Origin: Litoditis marina
Taxonomy: Eukaryota > Nematoda > Chromadorea > Rhabditida > Rhabditidae
Assembly (NCBI GenBank): GCA_964036275.1
Contig: OZ038435.1
Coordinates: 20,756,059 to 20,820,058 of the forward strand
Reading direction: 5' to 3'
DNA length: 64,000 bases
Below are positions 49,401 to 61,400 of the stretch, in pieces. A program made the position numbers and the translations under genes. The notes under the pieces were generated by a model. The model made no database searches and had not been told where the DNA came from. It saw only the letters and a list, made by a program, of their open reading frames with translations. Positions within the stretch are counted from its first letter, which is position 1. The number at the start of each line of letters is the position of its first letter.

Positions 49401-52400
49401 ATTACTACCTCCTTAGTTGCCTCTTCACCTATTACCTTCTCAAATTGCATTCCTACGTTAGGCCAACCTAGAGAATCAGACGTGATCCAATCCGGTGCAG
49501 ACCACCACTCGTGATTTACCAACTCGGAGGCTGTGATACCTCTGGTGATTACATCGGCCGGATTGCTATGCGTATTCACGTAGTAGAATGAGGATTCGAT
49601 ACCTTCAGTTTCCCATGCTAGCCTAGTCTCTCTGATCTCTCTAACTCTGTTCTTGACGAAAACCTTCAAGTTCTGCTTCGAGAATATCCAATACAAAGCT
49701 GGCTGAGAATCCGAAAACAAATACACACGCTTAATAGATACATCCAGTTGATCCAACAAGTACTTCGCAAGTCTAACTGCCAGTACGCTCGCAGTAAGTT
49801 CCAACTTCGGCATTGATGCCTTGGCAGAGGGGTTTACACGAGCTTTACCCATAATCAGATTGCAAGCAGTCGGTCTACCATCACTATACGAAGTTCTCAA
49901 ATAGGCACAAGCTCCTAGTGCTTGTTCCGATGCATCCGCAAAAACCACCAGTGAGTAACTATTTCCCTCCTCTCTAGTTGTAACTATCCTCGGAATTGCC
50001 ATTTTCGCTGAATTAATGTCCACAACTAGCTGTTTCCATTGACTCAGAGAATCTGCATCAAGACCTCATCCCAATCCTTCTTAGCATTCCACAACTGGCT
50101 CATGAATAGTTTCGCACGAATAATTACCGGAGATAACAAGCCAAGAGGATCAAAAGTACTAGAAGTTGTACTCAATACTTCCCGTTTTGTCATACCTTCC
50201 TTCCATATCATTCTAGGCTCAATAGTCAATACATCCTCAACCGTGTTCCATTCAATATCTAGCAGCTTACTGTTCACTATATCCTTGCTTCTGTCACTCT
50301 CAGGGATCTTCAAAATAGCGTCAACTGCGTTCGAAGAAAATTCTCTCAGATTCATTCTCATATTGTCGAAGATCTTCTTAGTCAAGGAGTAACTTTCGAG
50401 AACCTCTTGCTCAGTCTTGCACCCTACCGCCAGGTTGTCCACATACAAATTGCGTGTGATATCATGGCCCATCACGTTATCCAAACTAGACAAGTTATGA
50501 ACAATTGTTTTTGCCAGCAGAAATGGAGATGAACTCACTCCGAACGGTACTCTAGTATAACGAAGCTTGCGAATGTTATCATTACTTGCAGGTTTATTCG
50601 GATCACGCAGCCAAAGAATTCGCGCCGCATCCCTATCACACTCCTGTAACCTGACCTGGTGAAAGGCCTTCTCGATATCCGATAGTACTAAAAACTTATG
50701 AGTTCGAGCTCGCAGAATCACTCCGGTTATATCTGGTAGAATGGTTGGACCGGGATGTAGAGCATCATTCAACGAAATTTCTCCTTTCATGTGAGCTGAT
50801 GCGTCCAGAACTATTCTCACTTTTGTAGTATTGCTACCCGGTTTGACAACCGCTTGATGTGGTATATAGAAAGAAACTGGCCCCGATGGTGATTCCGGAC
50901 ATTCTTCCAATATACCACTTTCAAGTTGCTCATTGAAAATTGCATCATACTTCTCAAACAAGTCAGGCTTATCCCTCAAAGATTTCACAATCGAGTCCAG
51001 TCTACGTCTTGCCAGTGCGTAGTTGTCAGCTATGTACGGATGAGATTTCTTGAACGGAAACCTAACATACGGAAATCCATCCCGTTCCTCGAAAGTATCC
51101 TCAAAGAACTTAATGACTCCCTTATCTATCTCATCATCGATTGCTGGATCAGGATCATCCGATATACCAATAGCCTCAAAACTCCACAAATTGTCATAGT
51201 CCACTGCAACAGTATTAACGCTATAGGTACCAGTTTCGGTTGCAGATTTGACACCTGACACTACCGGTCCAAATATAGTAGAAATTGCTATCAGTCCAGA
51301 AGGTAAAGTGACACTAGGACGATTCAGATCCACCATATTCCAGAATTGATCGATTCCAATTAAAATGTCCGGATCAACTACCTTGCTGTTCTCCCTTGGG
51401 TATCCAGGAAAATATTCGCTCAACACTACACTATCCGTCCTTGACAACGATTCAATCTCGTAAGCCGCTGTAATCGAACTTTGCGTCAAACAACTCACAT
51501 CCACACTATGACCTGTTTCATTCACCAAGGATACAGATACCAAATCAGATTCAACAGTATTCTTATGACCTCCAATGCCAATAACCGTCAACAATTTTGA
51601 ATCAATCGGAACCAGTCCAAGCTTAGAAACCACTCTACTTTTGATGAACGAAACTTGCGAACCAGAATCGAACAGAATAGTTACTTCTGTTTCTTCTCCG
51701 GTATTAGGATCAGTTGCAATAGCTCTTGTAGTCATGAGAAGAGGAGTATCACGCTTTACTGCCGCCGTATTACACAATCGAACATTATTACAGGAACCAT
51801 TATTGCTAGCTTTCAATTGCAGATTACTAGAAGATACAGAATTACATGGCTTGGACGACTCACTACCGTGTGAACCAACAGATAACGCTAACGTTTGCCC
51901 AGAGATGTTTGAGTTGACTGAAAAGGAGGAACCGTGGCGGGAGCACCACTATTCCTATACTCGCTGCTAGGCTGTTGCTGTTGCCAAACCTGGGTTTGGT
52001 TTTGCCAGCCCATATTACCGTTATTGCCAGGCACATGCATACAACCGTGAGGACAATACATGTTCGATCCTTGATTAACCGTCATCGAATTCGGTTGATG
52101 AGAGAACCGTTGGTTTCCATGACGATTACCCTTGTCCTTACCAGATTTCACTGCCTGATAGCCGATGCTATGTTCAAGATTCTTGCACAGCGATCGATGA
52201 TGACTGCCATCACAATTCGAACAATTGACAGACGTACATTGCACTACTCGATGACCAGTTTGCAGACACTTGAAACATCTATTCGCCTCCCTCAAGAATT
52301 CACGTCTGTCGGATACGTTACCTATTGCCCAGCATTTTTCTTCACTATGACCCTTTTTATCACAATAAGTACATGCTCTCAGATTCGAATTCGAAGATGG

Positions 52401-55400
52401 CTTGGAATGACTCTTCCTATCAGTATGTTGCGGAGAAACCATTGCTGCTAGAGTCGTAGTAGTTGTGCGACTAGGCTCGCTAGCTTCAACAACTTCTTCC
52501 AATCTCACCAACTCATCCAAATTATCAAGTAAATCCGTTACCGTCCAAGCCGCACCCGCCATAAACTCACGTTCTGTAACTTCCTGATAATATTACTAGT
52601 GAACTTGCTCTTGACTACCTCCTGGGCGGATGTTGCTTCTTCGGTGTTTTCATACTGGCCAAGTTGAGTCATGATGCTATTTACTTGAATAAAGGTGGAT
52701 CTCAAAGAAGAAACTGCCTCCGATGATCTCGGTACTGCTGCCAGCTTCCGAAACAGATTCTTCCTAACCTCAATAGGCTTATCGTACCTCTTTTTCAATA
52801 ATTCACATACAATGACGTAGTTGCTAGCTGTAGGTTCAAATGGATCAGTTACCAGAGATGCCTCGCCTCTCATCAACGACTTCAAATGCAAGATTCTATC
52901 AGTATCGTTCAAATCCGTATTCTCATGAATCGCAGCCTTGAAAAGCGCCCAGAAAGAACTGAATTGCTGAGCATCTCCGGAGAACGTCTTCAATTCGATC
53001 GTAGGAATTCTTACACTAATCCCGTTCGTCGAGCGACTACGACTCTGACTACGACTGCTAGAAGTATTCGATGTTGTACTAGAATCCAGGTTCCCTTTGA
53101 TGGCATCTAGTTCTACCTGCCTCAATTTCAAAACCATGAGTGCTTCCGATGCAGATTGAATGTTAACTATATGATCCAGTTCAGTGGCATGCTTATCAAT
53201 TTCCATCACCGCCAGTCTCCCTTCCTCATCATCATCAAGTGCGTGCACATATTCTACTGCATTATCGAAACGCTTCTCAACATTTTCCATGTTAGCTTTA
53301 ATTGCCGTCACATGTTTAGTAATAACCACTTGCAGCTTCTTGACATCCTTCATAGACATATTGTCCCCGTCAATCTCATCCTCAAGTTTCCCCAGAACCT
53401 TAGCAGTTGCTTCCGTCAACTTATTGATCGATCTAGTCATGGACGCCTTGTAAGAGTTTACCGACGCCATTGCTGATTAGTTGCCTCACAATGCCTAGTT
53501 GCTTCACAATGAATCAAGACTATCTATTTTAGGATTCTTGTTGCATGCCACAACTCCAACCAATTGCTTTCTACCGTATTCCTAATATCCGTTCAAGATT
53601 ATTCAGGCAACAACCGCTGCGCGTCCGCTCGCGTACCCCGTCAGTATGCATGACCCACACAACACTCTACTACAGTTCGATACTGCTGCGGAGTTTTGTT
53701 CATGGATGATAAACACCGAGATACACGTAACCAACACATACAGCCCTTATTGAAACCTTCACAATTAGGACACGTATCAAAACGGTAATAATCCATTTCC
53801 TGATATCAATGATCAACAACAACGAATATTTTCTTTGAAATCCAAGCCAACAATGAATTGTCAACAACAACAACAACGCAGCACTCGACGACGACATCCT
53901 ATGATCGACCCTGACGATATCGACGATCCTCCAACTACCGAGCAATGGAAAGCGTAGTGCCACAATTCACTTGCAATCTCCGAAGAATCACTATTGCATA
54001 TTGCTATACTTGCGTTCGATCATTAGAATACTGCTCCATTCGCTAAGAAATACTCCACTAAACAACAATCCGTGTTGTACTAGAGGTCCCTCATTTCCTT
54101 GCGTTACCACTATCCGTCTAGGAAATACTCTATTAATTCACAAAAATAACATTGCAACTAATAGTCCCTCATTTCCTGACCGTACACTCATGATCCTACT
54201 CGCACAAGAACACTCCGACTAGACCACAATTCCTATATTGTGACTAGCGGTCCCTCATTCCCTTACATTGCGATGATCACTACTTGCACAAGAAATACTC
54301 CGACTAGACAACAATCCTAGATAGTGCCTAGCGGTCCCTCATTTCATTGCGTTCTACAAAAACACTACTCGCACAAGAATACTCCGACTAGACAACAATC
54401 CTATATTGTGACTAGCGGTCCCTCACTCCTTGACATTGCGATGATTACTACTTACACAAGAAATACTCCAACTAGACAACAGATTCAAACAATCGTGTCT
54501 AGAGGTCCCTCATTTCATTGCGTTCCCACAATTATACTATTCGTTCAGGAATACTCCACTAGACAACAAATTCTATATCATTTCTAGCGGTCCCTCATTC
54601 CATTACAACACGCTAAAAACACTACTCGTACAAGAAATACTCCACTATACAACAAATTCTATATTATTTCTAGTGGTCCCTCATTTCATTGCAGTACGGT
54701 AATTACTACTCATCAATCTTCTCATTAGGGTTAATTATCCTTTGCTTATTCTATTAGTACCAGTAAGTTACAAATAGTACAACGGTTTGCTCTTGCTGAC
54801 AATCGAGAAAATTCCACGTTCTATCGGTTATATTAGGATACGACAATTGATAACACTACTGCCAAATAGTTTTATCAAGGAGGAACTCCGGCCTGTCGCC
54901 ACCGGTCCTTAGGAATCAACGCTCCGGTTGCGTCAGTGTAGCATCACATCACGATTCCAAGCTCAATGTGTTACAGATCTTATAAGAAGGGGTATCAGTT
55001 ACACGTAGAACACGTTCCCTGACACCTACATAATATACTTGATAGGCTACTAGTATCAAGTAACAAAATAGTACGACAAATTAACTGAACGATTAATCAC
55101 TGATGTCATTGATTGCCTCGCTCCTGGCTCCAAGGTGTGTCAATAAGTGTTCCTACTTATCAACAATTGCCACGATTGTATCCTTTTTCTAACCCTCTAT
55201 TGCATCAAATAATCCAGTCGTCAACGACTTTGCTCCCCGATTGCTCTATTGTTAGAATTCATGCAATAATCTAGTAAAATAAGTTGACCTATCAACAACT
55301 AGAAACACTACAAACACAAAATTGCTACATGCGTTAATTAATCCCATTGCCGATCCGTGCTGTCGCCCCCAAATCCTGAAAATCGCATTGCGCTCTAGTC

Positions 55401-58400
55401 CTAGTGTTGCGCATTTTTGGTGTTTCACTCTCACACTTGCTAATCTTCTCCCTCTCTTTATCCATCCTATTCCTATCAATGACTCAACAACACTGGTAAA
55501 ACGATCCTAATAATACCTAGGAAAACAATAAACAAGAATACAACGAACAACAGCAAAAGAGAAAAAGAATAGTCACCCACATTGGTGCGCCGCACCTATG
55601 TCACTAGTAAATTAATAAAACCAACCAAAATAGATTTGACTGAATCCTTCTCTTCTTCTTCCTTGCCCAGATTCTTTACTGCGTCTTCGAATGACTTGAA
55701 ATTCTTCGATACTTGCTGCTCCGTGTCTTTCTTCCCGTCTTCTCTCACGATAACCGCTTCTTGCTGAAATCGATTTGCATAATGTTATGTAAATATCCTT
55801 CATTTACTTGCTTGCATATATAACCTACATTAGTTGCGACTTTTACGGAAGACTTCATTGGAGACTGCTGTTGTGACATCTGACGTTGCTTTGCCAAGTT
55901 CTGTAAATCGAATCTTCTGTTATTGCGATTGATGAATCACACATTCACAATGAGAATTTGTAATCGTTCACAAAAAAATGGATGGAAAACAGTCAATTTC
56001 GAAGAAAGGATGATAGAGAAGAATTTATATGGGCGAAAATCAATAATCCTATTCAAACGGTCCTTTTTCGCGGGTTAGCCGTGGGTCAGATATTGCTACT
56101 CGTCCACGGTTCCAAAATTGCATCATCAAAATTGCTGATATTCGTCGCAAAAATTCGCCGATGCACCATTTCGCACCCACATCACATAGATCTTCATGTA
56201 ATTCTTGATACACAAGTAAACAATTCAATTCTCGTTACTCGCGGTGGTTCAGTGGTATTTTGTCGAGTGAACGTGGGTGGATAACCGGTGTAAATTCAGT
56301 TTACCATTTCGGAATTACGTCGACAAGAAGACAAGAGAAAATAGATTCATATAACAAGGAGTTATAACATTACATAACGGAAAGGGGAATAACGGACAGC
56401 AAGAATAATCGTTAGTTGGTATTAAAAACAGCAGAGGGAAAAGAGATCGATATTGAGAAACGGCAATAGAGTATCCTGAACCAATTCCTGATGGTAGCTG
56501 ATATAGAGAGAAAAGAAACAATAAAGTCAAATGTCCATATTGTCATACCATTAATGAGGCTCCAATGAACTAAACTAACTCAGACAATTGAGACAGACTA
56601 AATTTTCCTCATTCTAGATCGTCTTGGTTCAGGAGAAAGTGAGGTATTCAACACCATACTCTTTTGCTACATTATCGTTGCATTTGGATATGAAAAATCG
56701 AAAAGTATAGAAAAGATCAAAAGTGTAGGATTTTAGGCCAGCTCGAAAAGGGCACCTGCACTGTAATTGCGCCAACTCGAAACACAGGAGCATGGCGCAA
56801 CTCTCTACTTGGCGCACCCAAGGTGCGACCAGCTAACATTGCGTCAGTGATATATGCTTGCGTAAATTGCCGTAAGTCGTACTCGACAGTAACTGACTGG
56901 TTGAATCCACTTGTCTGGCCTTATTGCCAGAACTATTCTCTGTTGCGGGAATATTGTGACGAGTTGTCATTCGTAATGGAATTCCACCTGGAGAAAATTG
57001 TGAAAACACACAGTTGGAATTTTTCACAGTTTGAGTTAGAGCTTCACCGACAAGTTTAGCGACAGAGTCACGTGAAACAAAAATACAGCATAACTCAGAA
57101 ACATGCAATGATAAAGTGAACGATCCCTCTTTAGAATGCTCACTTTACGTGACTATTCATTCTACTTCTAGTATAACTCATATGAAGCAAAATATGATAT
57201 TTCAGCAAAATCACAGTACTATATGTGTTATCGAGGTGAACTCACACGATTGAGGTGGTGGACTGAGATCTATTGTTCTTTGACTATTCAGCATAGACAA
57301 AGAATGGGTTGGTGGGGCTGGAAAGGTATGCGAGTCTTCAAAGTATATGAAACAGAGTATTTGTTGAACTTATGATCGAAACGTGTTTTGTTTATGACTA
57401 AAACCCCAAACGATTAGGGAGGAAACGTTGAACTGCAAAAAAAGATGTAGTTAAGTTGGTTTAAACGGACGTGACTACACAAAACAGCTTCACGGACTAA
57501 TTTCAGCTAAACCGAGAAAATTGAGAGGTGGCGAAGTGAAAAGGTATTTTATGATTCTTCAAACTTACATCTTCTGTGTTGAAAGTTAATCTCCGAGTAA
57601 GGTCTGTTGTCCCCATGAGGTACTTGCGGTGATGGAACTAAAACACACATTTCTTTTTCTCTTTCTCGCTTTTTGCTTTTTCTCCCATTCTACTCATGTT
57701 TTTTCGAACTCTGTCAAAATAGTACCTAGTGAAGATCAAAAAAGGCTATATTCAGCTTATTTTAGTTCACAACTCAATACAACTTTTATTTTTGAATCGT
57801 CCCATGTTTGGTGCGTATGGTATTTTAAGATACAAAACACGAATTTTCTTGTTATCGTAGTTTCTTGAAATCTAAAACTGAAATTTACTTGTAGAATTGG
57901 TTGTTGGTTCATTTTGATTGTCATTTCTACTTCTTTCCGTTTCTTCATAAGATGGAGGATCTGGCAGCATTTCATTCAGGTGACGGAGACCGAAATCTGA
58001 GAAAAATATCTTCAGAAAGATCTCTAAGCTAAGCTATTTAGTTTGATGAGAATCAATTTCGTCAGTTTCAAAGGTTATATTTAGCATGTGGTTGGCTTTT
58101 CATTGACAAGTCTCCGATAACTATATGCTTATTATGAGACGACCATGAGACAACATTAAATCTAAGTTGTCGAGTGGTCGAATGGTTGTGTGCGCGCTAG
58201 CACTTAATATACCAGGGTTCGATCCCACTATGTGCGGTATCTTTATGGCGGGCCGCATGAGCTGGTAAAAACGCTCACCCATGTCTAGTTTATTATGTAC
58301 GAACCCACATTTTTTTTGGATACTGCAAAGTGATAGTTGTATCAAAATGAATAAAGTAACACGGCTGGAACCATTGCCGTGAGATAATTCACAACAATAA

Positions 58401-61400
58401 ATTGCAGTACGCGATAATGTACTAACCGTGCAATCTTCCAGAAGAGAAGTTTGCCAATGCCTCGTCGCCCTTCATACCCTGAGAAGAAAAAAAGGAAAAC
58501 ATGAATGAAAAATGACAATATTAGAGAGATCAATGTAAAAAAGAGAATTAGTAATGTTAAGTTGCTGATTGCACGTTTTCATGACTGCGATCTATAGTTC
58601 ATTTCATTCCCACTGAGATCCATTGGCATCGTGCCAAGATATTCGGATGACACAGAGCAGATATGAGTATTCCAAATACAGTTTACATATGCGTGTTCTT
58701 AGATTAGCAGGTTTTTGGAAAACTCCGAAATGGTGACAAATAGCCTGAAAAAATCATTGGCACGCTGCCAATCGCAGTGGAAATGACCACTCAGAAACAT
58801 TGGCGCCAATTTTCTACGATTAGCAAGCTACAAAAGCGAGAGAGCACGCAGATCAATGAGGCGGCAGACAGGCTGAGACAGTCTGCGTCTCTCTGACCTG
58901 CACACTCTCTCGCCGAGGCCGCTACAAAAGTGGCTTGCTAATTGGCAAGGGGTTGTCTGAGCAGAACTATAGCTATTGTATACAATGGGATAGGAAGCAA
59001 TACAGCAGCAGCTAGCCCGATATGAAACCCGATAAGATGAACAAGAACATAGCTATGTAAGCAAAATAACAAAAACAAAAGTTGAAATTTGATTGAATTG
59101 AGTTATATTGTTACAATAATAGTTGGAATAGAGAAGTAGTGTAGAAGTGTTACACTTAGCCTTCACTGCAACCCATTCTGAGAAAGGATTTCGCTGAGTG
59201 CGCGCACGATAGTTGCGGGGGGCATGCACCAGCAGTTGCGAACTAATTTCGTAGACCTCGCTTCGTGCGACTACAGTGCATCCAGCGCGCAACTAGCGCG
59301 CGAACGGTCAATAGGAAACCAGCTCTGCCAATAATAGGGTAATAAACGTCCCTTTAACAACACCAAAATGGAAATTTGACCTGTTTTTTCTTAAAAGTAT
59401 TGAGACCATGGAACAAACTCAAGTTTTGGATGACTAGAACTTTTATTGCTTTCTTTCAAAACAAACAGAAACAAGAGAACGAGATTCACAATAACAGTAT
59501 AAATAAGATGACAAACATGACTACATAACAATGGAAACATTGGATACAATAATAAATAACATATTTAAAGTGATATCCTGATATCAAAGCCAACGAGATG
59601 ACATCGCCAGCGTTGCCGCTCCGTGCGGAAAATGTCGGATTGCTGAAACGAAATATACCATTCGATAGTAATATAGTCTAGTAAAGTCTATACAATGTAG
59701 TATTTGGCTTTTTTGCATATCCTCGTTTCTCACTTTAGGCATTCAAAATTTGGTGGGACAAGCGATATTTAATTTTAGAAGCACGCATTTTTTGGGCCAA
59801 GTCGTACTGTATCGCTCGGTGAAGCGAGGTATAGCACAGAATAAAACGTATAAGGGCCACAACTTTGAGTACAATCCAAATGAGAAAGTTATTGAAAAAT
59901 AAGTAACACACCTTGTCATTGACATTGTTTGTGGAAGAGCTGGATCGCTGTAGAGAGTACGGGCCCTGAAACTAGTAATTGCAGGAATTTATATAGCGTA
60001 AAACCTCGGTTTTCTCAAGTAAGGTTAGACAACTATTTTAAAAACAACGAACTGGCACACACCAGTGAACTATTCTACAAAAAGGAACCTGTTATTAGTT
60101 CAAATACGTGAGATATCATGATTTTACATCAAAGTAGGGCATCTTTCCAATTTCGGGCGAGAATGATTCTGATTTTTCGAATTACATTAGTGCTCTCTCG
60201 AACTACTGTATTGGGGTAACGGTAAACGAACTGAATGTTGAAAAAATGCGAGTCAGCTCAACTGATATACTGACTGAGATTTCAGATAAAAACAAAACCA
60301 GAAAAAGTTCAGGAGCACCGTTCGAAAACTAAAAATGAATAATATATACTTACGCCTGTTGAAGATGCTGTCTGAGGTCGAGGTGGTTGTCTGCTGAACT
60401 TGAGTGAAGGACCTGTAAAAGGATGTAGAGTGACTATCCTCCGAAAAATCTCTATTTTCAATACGAAATACATGAGTGAGACTGAGACATCATGATTACA
60501 CATAAAAACTAGACCAATTCTCCCGAGTTTGGCGAAAAAAAGACCCACTTTAAAATTTTTATGACTATTCGAATTCGAACTACTTCGGAGGTGAATGCAG
60601 CCATACCTCAGTAAGGCTGTCCTAATAGTCAGAAAAATTCGATAAACAGACTACTCTTTAGCCAAAAACGAGAAAAATTCTCTATTTTTGTTGCAAAATC
60701 ATGAATTTTCACGTGTTTCAATCTGAAAACGAACTACTTCTTGTCGAATAGTCGGACCTTACTGGTGTATGAATGCAGCTGGCCGTTCAAAGATTTTCAT
60801 TTCAAATTGAAAATTGCCAGCCTGCCCGTCTTTTAGTCCTTTGTTTAGGTGAAAATAAAAATTTATTTCAGCCTTAACCCTGGCGAACAGGCGTGAAGTC
60901 ACCTTCCGCCACCGGTATGAACCGCTAGTCCGTCTAAGTCTTAGACTCTAAGATAACAGAAAAGCACAACGGCATAGAGATGAAACAATAAAAACAGGCA
61001 ACTCTTCCTGTGCCTGACAAAAAAGAGCCCTTTTCTCAATTGTTTTGCTGCCTATTCGAGCAAAACTCCACGTGAATGCCAGGTATATTTTCAAAGATAG
61101 TATAGAGCACTTAGCTCAAAAGAACCCAATATGCCACACTCACCTATACTCAGTACTACAGACGGATGACGACCTTCCCTATCTGCCACCAACGGTCTGC
61201 TTCTATTGATATCACTCCACACCCGGGTAACAGGCAACGCTACCGCTGCAAATCATGGAAAATAACATTGGGAACTCAGTAGTAACTGATCCCGTACATT
61301 AACAGTCGGACCATCGATTACCGGAAAACCAAAGCAAAAATTACCTACTTGAAAAATTAAACAGTATATTTACATACCTGCCCAGCGAGAGCATGATCCA

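Larger units (their letters stand above)
45923..56888 (-). mobile_element. BEL/Pao LTR retrotransposon, full length
   Basis: The element is 10,966 bases in sense with the KH gene, inside intron 7. LTRs lie at 56,169-56,888 (5') and 45,923-46,669 (3'). GTAAC is present on both outer flanks, a 5-base target duplication typical of this group. The order from 5' is LTR, primer binding site, 2.7-kb leader with accessory exons and a tandem array, gag, pol (protease, RT, RNase H, integrase), accessory exons, LTR. Integrase follows RNase H and the RT and gag are of Pao type. Gag-pol is interrupted by several frame breaks, so this copy is probably not autonomous as read. Host exon 8 begins only 72 bases downstream. 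Confidence 0.9.

Noticed and set aside
55829..55900. Assigning the exon at 55,829-55,900 to the KH gene
   Set aside because: It lies between the LTRs, its phase is 0 whereas KH exon 7 ends in phase 1 (joining would create TAA), and KH exon 8 continues in the correct phase.
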